From the NCBI GenBank assembly GCA_964017185.1, contig OZ024883.1, positions 44,694,395-44,758,394 on the forward strand: DNA of 64,000 bases, read 5' to 3'. The DNA is from Rugalucina vietnamica (taxonomy: Eukaryota; Mollusca; Bivalvia; Lucinida; Lucinidae). Shown in pieces: positions 12,224 to 23,344 of this stretch; position 1 is the first letter of the stretch, and the number at the start of each line of letters is the position of its first letter. Position numbers and translations under genes: made by a program. Under the pieces are notes generated by a model. The model ran no database searches. It was not told the DNA's origin and saw nothing but the letters and a program-made list of their open reading frames with translations.

Positions 12224-12540
12224 AAAACCTCTGCCTGTTTTATGATATTTAACATTCTCTGTACAGCATTTTAGATGAAAGCAAACAAAAAAAATGCAAT
12301 TTACAATATTCACAATGTTTTAAAGTCTAAGTTTTATCATATACAGGAATACCATACATGTGTTTTGTATTGCATGTTTGTTGCAAAAATGTTTGTATTT
12401 TGATATATACCAAGTATTCTCACTGCAAACATCACAAAGAGACCAATTTTGGATTTTTTTTTTCATTTTCCTTGAGAGGGGTTGTCTATATGTATTAACT
12501 GGGTAAATTATTTTTAACATTATCACTCAGTAAAACCGTG
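12224..12540. other. Non-coding interior of the 11.7 kb element
   Basis: AT-rich; nothing recognised. Confidence 0.4.
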
Positions 12541-12544
12541 GGGG

Positions 12545-12790
12545 TGGACAGGGGAGTATCCAATCCCCGCTTCCCTCACCCTCTCTCCCCGCTTCCCTCC
12601 CCCTCTATACCCGCTTCCCTCCCCCTCTCTCCTTGCTTCCCTCCCCCCCTCTCTCCCCTCTTCCCTCCCCCTCTCTCCCCGCTTCCCTCCCCCTCTCTCC
12701 CCGCTTCCCTTCCCCTCTCTCCCCACTCCCCTCCCCCTCTCCCCCGCTTCCCGCCCCCTCTCTCCCCGTACCCCCGCCCCCCCTGTCCAC
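12545..12790 (+). repeat. C/T-only minisatellite (CCCCTCTCTCCCCGCTTCC)n
   Basis: About ten ~24-base units, almost pure pyrimidine on the + strand. Open frames on both strands here are artefacts of the repeat. It lies inside the 11723-13520 element. Confidence 0.85.
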
Positions 12791-13520
12791 CCCCCCAAAA
12801 CCATGAGCAAAAGGAAAACCAAGGTATATTTAAGGCTTTTGTATATGCAGATTCTCATTTGTTTGCTTTTTCTTGCACACCACTGTAAGTCAAAAACCCT
12901 ACAATAAAACTTGATTTGTAGAGGTAAAAACCATACAAAGATGATGAGACACTGTGATAATTAAATTGCTAAACGTAGAACTCGAGAGAGAAACTAAAAT
13001 ACAGGTGCTTTTAATGTCGATTATTTTGCTATCATTCTAATGATTAAATGCGGGACCGAAATTTTGACACAGCTTTTAGCCACATATACATAGAATGCAG
13101 CGGTCAGTGGCAAGGAAAGTGTTCACAGAACTTATACAATGTTAAAATCATCTGTTCGCTGCCTTGCCGTCCGTTTATAATGACACAATTAGCGGGGATC
13201 TAAAAACATCCCTATGACTGACCCACATTTTCTTCATGTACAATGCAATCTCAACATGCATTTTGGAGGAGGGAATAAAAATCACGATTATAAGGAGACA
13301 AATCTGGAAATCCTTTGAGATACGATAAGATCAATTTATAACTAACAAAATTGCATTGAGAAAATTTAATAACTTTCTCCAGGTGAAAATAAATTACTTG
13401 GAAACGCGAGCTGTGAAAGTTTGTTTACCTTATACTGCATCTCACACGCAAAACCGGAAGGACGTGAATCGGATTTCTTTTCTTAAGCGCGGTTACGCAT
13501 TTAACTGTTTGGTAGCCATG

Positions 13521-14089
13521 ATCATGGGCAAGTTTTTGTAATGACATGTAGCCGAGTCAGCAATAGCAAACACTGACAGTGGTAAAGCATGCTCAACTGC
13601 CATATCTTTTCAGGGCCCACCCTTTAAAACATAATCTGAGTAAAAAGTTTTCTCAAATCTGGGAAAACAGATGAAAAGCACATTTGAAAGCGAGAAAACT
13701 GAAATCTATTGTATGAAGAACTGGAACAGAATCGAAATCCATCCATTGGTTTAGAAGATATTGCGTTTGAAATACTTTTCAGCAGTTTAAATGAGCTGGT
13801 GACCCTGAAAATTAGGTCAAGGTCACCAAAATCTACTCAACTCTTTCCCTCTCCCAACCATGCATCTGTCATCAGAAACTTGAATCTCAACTCTAATGAC
13901 AAGCGGAAAAAAAATTAACATGTTACCATCAGTCACACCTTTTTTTTTTGCATCGCATCTATAATCTTTTAGGATTGCTTGAAAAACTAGGGAGGTTGTG
14001 AAACCAGAAACACATATTTGTTTAAATTTGCCAACTAGCAATCACTATTGAGGCTGTCCCAGAACATATGCTTAGTGAATCATTCACCA
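13521..14089. repeat. Single CAAGGTCA satellite unit in otherwise plain DNA
   Basis: One copy of the ~150-bp unit at about 13735-13870 (AGATATTGCG, GACCCTGAAAATTAGG, TCAAGGTCACCAAAATCTA). Nothing else noted. Confidence 0.5.
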
Positions 14090-14300
14090 TCAGGAAAACA
14101 TGTCCATGATAAGCATACCTCCTTGAACCCCACATTTATATAGTAAAACTGGAGCATGCAGGGGTATACCTATTTTTCCTTTTTTTGCTCCAAAACATAG
14201 ATTGTGGGCACTCGTTTGAGCTGGTTCTAATGTGTACCCAAAATCTATGTTTTGAGCTAAAATAAGAAAAATATCAAAAATTTTCTACTGAAAATGTTCT
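14090..14300 (+). repeat. GATTGTGGGTAC hairpin MITE, copy 2
   Basis: Same order of blocks as copy 1 (CCCCACATTTATATAGTAAA, ATAGATTGTGGGCAC, GTACCCAAAATCTATG, TAAGAAAAAT). Confidence 0.65.
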
Positions 14301-14950
14301 ATTTTTACAACTTAAGAATTTGTATATTACTTGGGGATGTTTTCGTAATACGTTATCCTACCTTTTCCAATTTTCTCCTGGTTGAGGGTGAAGAAGACAG
14401 TTCAAATGTTGATGCCGGCATGACCCACTTACATATCTTACTATCTGTCACAATACCCAGCATTGGAGATTCAAAGCCACAAGTTGATTTTAAAGAGAGA
14501 TCCAGTTGCACAAATCAAACAAAATAATAATGATACATTAATAAATATGTTTTTTCATATATAATTACTCAATACAGATTACTAAAACACAAATTCCAGC
14601 ATGCTATATTATAACGACTTATAAAACAATGAACCAGAAAGTTTCATAAATGCACCTCATCATGAGAAACTGTTTTTAAGCACTTTAAGATTCAAAGTGA
14701 ACTAGAGGAGTCTAGCTTCGTCTGCCGGTCTAGTCAAATACACCATTTTATGGTCAAGTGGAAACAAACCTGTGCAGTTGTACAGCATTTTGTTGAATCT
14801 TTTTATTTATTTTTTCTCCATATTTTGTCTAATCCTATATTTGGTATTTGATAGTAAGTTTTCTCATGATCATGTATATACTTAAGGGCCACATCATTAA
14901 ACGGTTTAAACCATTGACAATGGGGTCAATGATCAGTCTATTTAAGGTAT
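14300..14950. other. Non-coding, no feature seen
   Basis: AT-rich, short unsupported frames only. Confidence 0.5.
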
Positions 14951-14952
14951 GG

Positions 14953-15342
14953 TCCCAAGGTTATAAAACTTTTTTCATGCTCAACTCAGCTGAGCTTAAA
15001 ATTTAAACCATGGTTGGATCCAGAGGGGGGACAGGGGGTCCGGACCCCCACTGGAATTGCCTGATTATTAATTTTTGCCATGTTGAAATTTTCTGCCAGA
15101 CCCCTTCTGGGAATTTGGACCCCCCTGAGAAAATTTTCTGGATCCGCGCATGTAAACTACTCGTCAATACCAAAATAGCCCCAAAAAATTTAAAATAGAA
15201 GGTTTAGAACTCCAAAGCCTGTAATATATCCTGCTTATAAATGTTAAAATGCCAACTATTGTTGGCATGTTAACATTTATGAGTAGGATAAATTTGAGTC
15301 TCAGCTGAGCTGAGCATGAGAAAAGTTTTATAACCTCGGGTC
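14953..15342. mobile_element. GGTTATAAAACTTTT MITE, copy 1
   Basis: Ends CCAAGGTTATAAAACTTTT and AAAAGTTTTATAACCTCGGG are inverted; inner words CTCAGCTGAGC and a central hairpin ATAAATGTTAAAATGCCAA / TTGGCATGTTAACATTTAT (15237-15281). Compared with copy 2 it carries an extra ~150 bases starting near 15010 (GGATCCAGAGGGGGGACAG to CTGGATCCGCGCATG), a nested insertion. Confidence 0.68.
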
Positions 15343-15345
15343 ATG

Positions 15346-15840
15346 GTAGTTTGTTGGTGTTGCTGTGTGTAGGTGAAGAGATCATCAACACTGTGAGTGC
15401 TCTAGCTATATCTCAGTCTGGGGTTAAAGTTATCACATTATCACAAGATAAACAACTGTCAACTAACCACACGTCTCATCACCCCTAAACACATGTAAAA
15501 GTACATTGTCTCATGTGTAATTTACTTTGATACAGTTACCTGTCATGCTGATAATGCCACTTATCCGCATGACGGTCGTGCCTATTAGGGGCGTTAACGG
15601 CACAACAGTCGTACGGATAGCCTGTGTCAGTGTAACCACCAACAACTGTTTAACCAAATCAACTGAAAACTTTGCTAAGGTAAAAACTCTGCTTATCCAG
15701 TGAAAAGATCTATGCAACTTGGAACATAAGATGCAGATTAAATAAAAAATAAAACAGTGTCCCCCCCCCCCCCACCACAACAACCAACCAACCAACCAAA
15801 CCAAACAAACACATTTGTTCTCCCAAAAATATTCCTGTGC
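15346..15840. other. Non-coding with C-run and AACC repeats
   Basis: Contains (C)14 at 15759-15772 and (CCAA)n at 15781-15800. Nothing else recognised. Confidence 0.5.
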
Positions 15841-16370
15841 AAATTTAGCTGAACTTTGGTGAAGGTCACCAACATTTAGTGAACTCTTAATCTACTCCCA
15901 GCAATATTTCTGTGCAACAAAATCAATCCATTAGTTCTGTAGATATTGCGCCAGAAAAACTACTTTCCAGTTTTTAAGGGGTGTTGACCTTGAAAATTAT
16001 GTCAAGGTCACCAAAATCTAATCAACTCTTAAGTTTCTCCCAACTATGTTTCTATGCAAGTTTAGGCACAAATCAATAGATTGGTTCAAAAGATATTGCA
16101 GTGGAAATGGTAATTTCAACATCTTTCATGGGTTGTGCCCTTGGATATAAGGTCAAGGTCACCCAAATCTATTCAACTGTAGGTTTCCTCACAACAATGT
16201 TTCTTTGTAAGATTGGTCAGAATCCATCCATTTGTTCAGAAGATATCACGCCAGAAAAGCTTACTTCATCATTTTTCATGGGCTGGTGACCTTGAAAATT
16301 AAGTCAAGGTCATCAAAATCTTATCACTTGTAGATCTCCTCCAAGCAATGTTTCTGTTAGACTGGCATCA
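15840..16370 (+). repeat. ~150-bp CAAGGTCA satellite, ~3.5 units
   Basis: Each unit has AGAAGATATTGC(G), CATTTTTCATGGGCTGGTGACCTTGAAA-type block and GTCAAGGTCACCAAAATCTA; the last recurs at 15999, 16149 and 16301. No coding content. Confidence 0.75.
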
Positions 16371-16630
16371 GTCTCAGAGATAAAGAAATCCCACTACTAT
16401 AAGCACTGTCAGATGCTTGAACCTATTTATTGAATCTCACAGATAAACCCTGCTAAAATCTCTGAGACTTGTTCATTCCATTTTACTACCAACCATGATT
16501 CTAGCCAGTTCTTAATTTTTTTTTGATAAGGAGTCTGTTAAGCGTTCATAACCCCAGGTCAGATTAGTTACACATGTAATATTAATGATCCAGCTGATTG
16601 TAGCTTACATCCCAGGCAATCTGTATCTGT

Positions 16631-17072
16631 CATTGTTATATACCTGATGTATCTCTACAATAGAAACTTGTTGTGTTGTAACGGACAGCACTTTCTGCTG
16701 TTTTAGGCATCATAGGGCATTAATACCATTAATGCCCTGAGATGACGTCATATCAGGGCAATAATGGTGTTAATGCCCTGAGATGACACCATAGCAGGGC
16801 AAGAATGGTGTTAATGCCCTGAGATGACATCATAGCAGGGCAATAATGGTGTTATTGCCCTAGGTGTTATTGCCCTGAGACTATGACATACACCTGTTTA
16901 CATGTTATGGACACTGGCAGGTGTTCATTTCATCTAAATTTAACATGGCAGGTGAGTGTACTTCAGACGTATATTTCATCTTAATTTAACGTGTCATTTT
17001 GCGTCTAATCAGTTACCAATCAACGGCTGTGTGCTTGTCATCATGCGCGATTTCAAGACATAGCATTCACAA

Positions 17073-17135
<63 letters not shown>

Positions 17136-17380
17136 AATGTACATGTATTGGAGGAAAGGTATATAACAATGACGATAAAACATTCTTTTCCGTGCATTAA
17201 CGTTTGCCAAGCCCAAGGGCAATAATGTGTTGCAGCCCTCACCGCGTACATTAACGTTTGCCAAGCCCAAGGGCAATAATGTGTTGCAGCCCTCACCGCT
17301 ACGCGGTGAGGGCTGCAACACATTATTGCCCTTGGGCTTGGCAAACGTTAATGCACGGAAAAGAATGCTTTATCCTCTTA
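16631..17380 (+). mobile_element. Palindrome-rich element with TGACGTCA tandem block, copy 1
   Basis: Order: CATTGTTATATACCT end; ACGGACAGCACTTTCTGCTG; four ~49-base units of AGGGCA(T/A)TAATG...TGCCCTGAGATGAC (16708-16880), one with a perfect TGACGTCA; (AAAT)n at 17073-17135; then a ~100-base near-perfect hairpin at 17246-17357 (TAACGTTTGCCAAGCCC / GGGCTTGGCAAACGTTA) whose left arm is duplicated. The inverted copy at 44665-45359 shows it is a discrete dispersed element. Type unknown. Confidence 0.72.
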
Positions 17381-18197
17381 TTGTTTAGAAAATTGTTAAA
17401 ATTACATGCAGCAAGTTGTAATAATGCTGGAATTTATTTTATAATAAATACAGGTAGAGCTTGCTACATATGGATTGAATAAACTGCACTAAACATTACA
17501 AGGAAGGGCGTTTGCACATAAAAGTTATGTGATATAAATTCTTGTCTGTATAATTTGTTTGCATTTCTAAGTCAGTCTTTGTGAAAAAATATGCTCCGAA
17601 CCAACATTTATGGTTTGATTGGAACTCTCTAATATTAACGAATGTGAAATAAATTGCAGTGTTGTATTTTCATTTAATAATGTGTGTCTCTGGAAAATCT
17701 GTTACTGGTAATGTTCATTTATGTCCTTATGTATCAAAATAATTATTTGAAAATGGAAAACTATGATTATGAAAGAATATGTTTTACAAGATGCCCTCGG
17801 TCCCATGGGTGACAGGAAGTTGAGCGCATGCTCTCCTGTCACATGTTTATGACTTTTTGTGCACATAGGCGGAGAAAAATATGTTCAAGCTTACAAATAT
17901 ATATTGGTCTATTGGTACATGTGCACAAAAATCATATGCATATTAATGGGCCTACATGACTGTACATGTTAGACTGAGGATGCCCAATCCAGAAAGATTT
18001 ATCAACATTTTAATCCATTTTTCATTCACAAGTCTTTACAAAATTCCCATTAATATTTTGTGCTTATCAAAATAGTAAAGTATGATATTAAAAATGTTTG
18101 TAAATATATTTATGAGGGCCTCATGGAAGATTAGCTATTACATGTCTTTGTATCTGTATGTATGTGCTAAATGTTGTTACTCTCTATAAATAAAGGC

Positions 18198-18240
<43 letters not shown>

Positions 18241-18540
18241 TAAATGTCAGTTTCTTCAATTCTATTTCAAATTAACATGCAGGTAACATGCTGCCTCACC
18301 TCTATTGAACTTTCTTCAAAGATCTGATGGTAATTTGATTCCCCACACATCATTACAGCAGCCAGGCTTATCTTTAATGGATAAACAGGACTGTTAGAAA
18401 TGATAGCTATCTAAATTGATTACATCAATGCTCTCTGGACTTTACTAGTCCAAGAAATTTTAGCTTTAGAGATTTTTGTTATCACTATCAGTACGCTAAA
18501 TTTCATACTTCTTATTAAAAACTTTTTTTTATTATTATTT
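17381..18540. other. Non-coding with (TTAC)n microsatellite
   Basis: (TTAC)9 at about 18202-18240. No gene or element recognised. Confidence 0.5.
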
Positions 18541-18700
18541 CTTGGACGTTTGCTAGTCTATGTTTCTGTGTAAGTTTGGACAGAATCCATCTGATATCCT
18601 GTCAGAAATGCTAACTTCAATATTTTTCATGGACCATGGTGACCTTGGAAATTAGGTAAAGGTCATCCAAATCTTATCAACTGTAGGTCTCATTATGAAA
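18540..18700 (+). repeat. CAAGGTCA satellite, one unit
   Basis: One diverged unit of the ~150-bp family (GACCTTGGAAATTAGGTAAA at 18641). Confidence 0.6.
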
Positions 18701-18935
18701 ACGCGCCCATGCAATACACAGAATTTTTTGTTGTTGTAAAAATTAAGATTTTCAGTTGAAAATTTTTGAAATTTTTCTTATTTTTGCTCAAAACATAGAC
18801 TGTGGGTACAACGAGTACCCACAATCTATGCTTTGGAGCAAAAATAAGAAAAAATAGGTATACCCCTGCCTACCCCAGTTTTGCTATATAAAAGTGGGGT
18901 TTCAGGGGGTATTAATTGCACGAACATGTTTTCTT
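18700..18935 (-). repeat. GATTGTGGGTAC hairpin MITE, copy 3
   Basis: Reverse orientation: AAAATTTTTGAAATTTTTC, CATAGACTGTGGGTACAACG, GTACCCACAATCTATGC, ATATAAAAGTGGGGTTTC. Confidence 0.65.
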
Positions 18936-18949
18936 GATGTACTCACAAA

Positions 18950-19830
18950 AATATCTCCCTGTAAGTTTGGTCAGAATACATCTATTTGTTCAGAAGATAT
19001 TAGTAAGTAATAAGTAAATTCTTTTTTTTTTTTTTTATGTGGGTAACCCAACTGGCAGAACCAATCTTCCTTGGGGCCCTCAAAACATGGTATATGTAAC
19101 AACAAACATATTGCATCAAAAACGCTAATTTCAACATTTTTGATTGGCTGTTGACCTTGAAAACTAGGTCAAGGTCACCAAAATCTAATCAACTCTTTGT
19201 TTCTTCGTAACAATGTTCCTGTGCAAGTTTGGTTTGAATCCATGCATTTGTTCAGAAGATATTGCGTCATAAAAAGCTAATTAAAACATTTTTCAAGGGC
19301 TGATGACCTTGAAAATTAGGTCAACGTCACCAAAATCTAATAAACTCTTGGTCTAATTCCAACAATGTTCCTGTGTAAGTTTGGTCAAAATCCATCCCTT
19401 TGTTCAGAAGATATTGCATCAGAAATACTAATTTCAACATTTTTATGGGCCAGTGATGTTGAAATTTAGGTCAAGGTCACCAAATTCTAATTAATCAAGT
19501 CAAGGTCTCCTCCAAACTATGTTGTTGTGTAAGTTTGGTCTAAATCCATGCATAATTTTGTTCAGAAGATATTCAGCTGATTAATACATTTTTCATGGGC
19601 TGTGACCTTGAAAATTAGGCCATGGTCATCAAAATCTAATCTACTCTTTCCCTCCTACCAACCATGTATCTGTGAAAGTTTGGTCAAAATCCACCTACCA
19701 GTTCAAACGATATTGCAGCAGAAAGAATTCAGGCAATACCTGATTTATACATTTTTCATGGGCCAGTGACCTTGAAAATTAGGTCAAGGTCACCAAAATA
19801 TAATCCCCCCCCACATACACACACCCACCC
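18950..19830 (+). repeat. ~150-bp CAAGGTCA satellite, ~6 units
   Basis: Head-to-tail units with AATTAGGTCAAGGTCACC-like cores at 19164, 19314, 19466, 19616 and 19778; spacing about 150-160. Followed by a CACACCCACCC stretch. Confidence 0.75.
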
Positions 19831-19904
19831 ACTGGTTCAAAAGATACTGCAGCATTCTGTGGTGAGTACTGTTGTTGCCAGACAGGTATTTATTACATAT
19901 GATC

Positions 19905-20285
19905 ACATATTCATTATGAAAACTTGCACATGCAATAAACAGTTTTTTAGCTTTAAAAATGTTGATATTTTCTTTATATTTGCTGAAAACATAGATTGTA
20001 GATACACACATACACGTTAGAACCATATCGGTGTGGCGGTTTTAACGAGTACCCACAAGCTATGTTTTGGGTCAAAAATTAGTCTGACTGGTCAGCCGTC
20101 AAAATGAAGTATCATACCCAGTGGTTCAAAATATATCAGTTATCAAAAATTAATTTTGACGGCTGACCCGCCAGACTAGTCAAAAATAAGAAAAATATGT
20201 ATACCCCTGTAAACCCCAAGTTTACTGTATAAAGTTGGGGTTCGTGGGGGTATACATTTCACGGACACATTTTCCTGATGGTTTG
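19905..20285 (-). repeat. GATTGTGGGTAC hairpin MITE, copy 4, interrupted
   Basis: Same family, split by a second small palindrome at 20078-20178 (TTAGTCTGACTGGTCAGCC / GGCTGACCCGCCAGACTAG). The arms of the hairpin read GATTGTAGATAC and GTACCCACAAGCTATG. An insertion of one MITE into another. Confidence 0.6.
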
Positions 20286-20600
20286 CTTAAATTGTTGATC
20301 TGCATTGGTTATTCTCAGTCAGTTCGGTTGTCTCTGGATAACCAGCATTGTAGTTACACTAAATTATGAAGCCTCTCCTAAAGTAATCATCCCAGACCCC
20401 AGTCTGACACTACTATTTTTCTCATGACATGGCTCATGGCTGATTTTTCAGAGTCTCTATGATACGGAAAAGGTGGAAATGCGAGACAAGTAGACCAGTA
20501 ACTGTTTTACTCCTGCATCGTTTGCTGTAATTTAACTTAGTTTGTGTGTCAACCTACAAGAGAGTCATATTTTATTAATTTCTCCGCAGATGACATTTTC
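20286..20600. other. Non-coding, upstream of candidate promoter
   Basis: Unremarkable sequence between the last MITE and the proposed ccnb3 promoter. Confidence 0.4.
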
Positions 20601-20870
20601 TGTTCACAGTCCACTTTCGGTTTCGACCCAATTAGTGTGCGCGAAACAGAGTTATAGAACTTGCCTCAAAATTTGTCACTTGTGGTGCTGTCATTCAATT
20701 AAGTGACCAATCAAATTGCTCCTAATATTCCACCGAATTCAAAATCCCAAGGAAAAGTGAGCTTTGTTTACAAACGAAAAAGAAATTTTTAAAACTATGA
20801 ATCTTAAGAATTTTAGCTTGTATTTTTAGCAAATAAATCGAAACAACAGTGTGTTTTAACCTATCGTAAG
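20600..20870 (+). promoter_or_regulatory. Candidate ccnb3 promoter and non-coding first exon
   Basis: Two CCAAT boxes (20628-20632, 20707-20711) and a TTCAAA (20738-20743, reverse of the CHR core TTTGAA) precede a consensus donor GTAAGT at 20866-20871. Because the ATG exon has an acceptor at 24880, a non-coding exon ending at 20865 is a reasonable upstream partner, with a ~4 kb intron. CCAAT plus CHR is a known arrangement in promoters of G2/M genes. The spacing is not canonical and the transcription start is unknown, so this is a proposal only. Confidence 0.3.
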
Positions 20871-21236
20871 TATACTATTTTGAGAAGACCAACTGAAGCG
20901 TTTTTTTGTACATTGTCATTAGTTTTCGCGACTGAGAGAACCAAGATTTTTTTGGTCTGTTGTTCTGCTTCGACTCCTGGCGTCTTTGGCGCATTTACAC
21001 TTTACATTTTATTGCTAGTCAAATAAATGGGGGCTAGGGCCCCGCATCCACTCCGACCTGAGACTGGATCTTTGGCTCGTCCATCCTGTAACTACTTAGA
21101 ATTAGTTGATCAGAATTCAGAACCGCATTGTGATAGTGCACATTTGTTATATCTTATTCTCCCAGACAAGTTGCAGGATTCGACTGCAGACTGGATTCCA
21201 AATGCAGTCTGACTATCACAAAATATAAGGACATTA

Positions 21237-22382
21237 TGCACTAGTGATTTGTAACCATCAGGCTCTGCTCAAGCCAGGATTTAGGTAGTGTACCTCAATC
21301 GAGGTTTCTAACCTCCATTGAGGTTTGAAATATGCATAGAAATGTGCAAAATTTCAAAAAATGAAGTTTAAAGTTGAAAATTGCATAATCTTTTTATGAT
21401 AAATCTGTAAACCTTGGCCATTTACTTCTTTTGATACAATTGTTTTGAAAATTCATCAGAGAATTATTTTACAAAGCATGTTTTTTTTCCTAATGTTACC
21501 ACTGATTTATGACAATTCCCATACATACTTTTAATGGGAATATTAAAATCTTCTTTCTAACTCCCAGAAGTTACTTTTCTGTCCTCCACTGATGTCTTTT
21601 TGATTAACTTAAACATTGGTTTCCGCCACTGACATCAGGGATAGGTGGTGTGCATTTTTTTACAAGCCTATTCTTGTTTTCATTTTTTGAAGAAAGCTTC
21701 TACTTGTTTGCAATTTTTGTTTGCCAGCAATTCAACAATTTTAAACATCAAATAATGATATTCTTATGAAAAAAGGTATAAAATATACAGAAAGCAGTAG
21801 AAACACTGTTGCACTATTCAAAATATGTCATACATTGGAGAATATTGTTTTAAATCTCAAAAATTACCTCTTCCACTTATGAAATAGAGGAATTTGCAAA
21901 AAATTCTCCAACAGATTTTGCTGAGAAATGTTTCATTAGAAAGCTGCATATTTTGCAAGCAACTTTGGCCAGGAATGATGCTGCAATTTTTGCATAGCTA
22001 TTTGTTTACCTCAATATTAGCAATTTCATGCACATTTTCAAACCTCAATGGAGGTACAAAACCTCGATTGAGGTACACTACCTAAATCCTGGCTTGAGCA
22101 GAGCCTGACCATGCCCCCTCACGCCCGGGGGTGGGCGGGGGATAACTGTGGAAATTAGTGGTGCTTTGACCAAGTTTTGCCACGGCAGTGATGGGGAAAT
22201 TCCAGGGGTTTGCTTTAGTTAGGCAAAAATGGCCTTGAAATGAAAAGATAGGCTGCGGGGGGAAAACAGCAGTGGTTTTACCAACGAGCACTCCCCGCAG
22301 GGTGGGGCATTTAGCAGGGATTTGCTAGACCAAAAGTCAGTCCCCGTGATTCTCCGGGCCGTGGTTACAAATGACTAGTGCA
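21237..22382. mobile_element. Harbinger-like MITE (TTA duplication), interrupted
   Basis: Inverted ends TGCACTAGTGATTTGTAACCA (21 bases, split here as TGCACTAGTG + ATTTGTAACCA) and TGGTTACAAATGACTAGTGCA-type right end, flanked by TTA on both sides (21234-21236, 22383-22385). A 3-bp TWA duplication suits PIF/Harbinger. It is interrupted by the element at 21259-22107. GC-rich remainder (GGGGGTGGGCGGGGGATAAC) also occurs beside the same end at 50994. Confidence 0.65.
21259..22107. mobile_element. Nested TIR element, CAGGCTCTGC ends, ACCAT duplication
   Basis: 849 bases with ~72-bp TIRs starting CAGGCTCTGCTCAAGCC and including repeated CCTCAATCGAGG / CCTCCATTGAGG palindromes; flanked by ACCAT at 21254-21258 and 22108-22112. 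No coding capacity. Superfamily unclear: a 5-bp duplication with CAG ends. Confidence 0.75.
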
Positions 22383-22555
22383 TTATCAATGTCACGCTTT
22401 TTCTTCTAAGAGGAAATTGATTCATTTGAATAGTAATTAACAAGCTCTGCAGTGCTTCAGCACAAAAAATAGAACAGCCAATTGTGGTTAGGAGGGTCAT
22501 GGTAAATGAAAATACAGCTTAATTTTCAGGGGAAACAATTAATTTGCTCACCATT

Positions 22556-23339
22556 CAGTCAGGGACATAACTAGCTAGACATAACCTAAACAGGTTAGAA
22601 AAACAATAACTGAATCAAGTTATAAAAGCATTTAAAATTATCTCCCTTTCTTGGTTGTGAGAGTTAACTTTTCTTTTTTTAACTCATAATTAAGGTATTT
22701 TGTAAAAGTTGCAAGTATTACAAAATAGCTTAAATAGGTTATTTATAAATAAAAATAATTGTTAGATCCTTTGGAAGCAGTAAAACAGATGGGCCATATT
22801 GTACAATTTCGGGTAATGAACCTTCATCAGTGACCCTTTACAAAACTGGCAGCGAAAGCCAGACATTTTTGCTGCAATTTCAAGAATTTTCGTCTGTGTA
22901 GTCTTAATCAAAGACTCATATTCCCAAAGGGGCCAAATAATCAAAATACTGTTTTAAAAGAAGATGATTCTTAACGTACAATATATTTGAAATACTCCAA
23001 ATATATTCACTGATCCCAAAGGATCAAAAGAAAAATATAATCTGCACTGTAAAGTATTTTTTTTTCATGAACTTTAGACCCCCTGCATAATACATGTACT
23101 TTCTAGACAATGTGTAGTAAATTTTATTGGCTGGTCATAATGTTATGTAAGTAACAGATCTTTCATAGAAAATTGTCCACTTGCCCATGAAAATTGTGCT
23201 AAGGCTACAATTGGAAGATGAAAAATGGGTGAATAACTTAAACAAGTTATTTAAGCAAAACTTTTAAAAAAAATATAACTTGATTCAGTAATGAGTCAGT
23301 TATTATTTTTATAACCTGTTTAGGTTATGTCCCTGACTG
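22556..23339. mobile_element. TIR element, CAGTCAGGGACATAAC ends, CCATT duplication
   Basis: 784 bases. Ends CAGTCAGGGACATAAC and GTTATGTCCCTGACTG, flanked by CCATT (22551-22555, 23340-23344). The inner arms share AACCTAAACAGGTTA and ACTGAATCAAGTTA in inverted form. Non-coding. In the proposed ccnb3 first intron. Confidence 0.75.
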
Positions 23340-23344
23340 CCATT

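Larger units (their letters stand above)
11723..13520. mobile_element. TIR transposon with CA(C/T)GGCT ends and 5-bp duplication
   Basis: TIRs of about 110 bases (11723-11835, 13408-13520) are roughly 85% alike: left CACGGCTACCAAACAG, right inverted CATGGCTACCAAACAG. Both ends are flanked by ATCAT (11718-11722, 13521-13525). The arms share CCGATTCACGTCCTTC and TTTTGCGTGTGAG. The interior has a C/T-rich minisatellite and no recognisable transposase; an open frame at 11889-12224 has no familiar motif. It resembles the 38.5 and 50.1 kb elements in end type and duplication length, but the TIRs are older. Confidence 0.62.

Noticed and set aside
12523-12858. Overlapping open frames on both strands rich in Gly-Glu-Arg or Pro-Leu-Ser
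   Set aside because: They are translations of the C/T minisatellite.
16708-16880. CRISPR-like array of palindromic repeats
   Set aside because: Units are contiguous and diverged with no unique spacers, in a eukaryotic genome.
17009-17344. 111-codon frame with repeated FIYL
   Set aside because: Translation of the (AAAT)n tract and hairpin of a mobile element.
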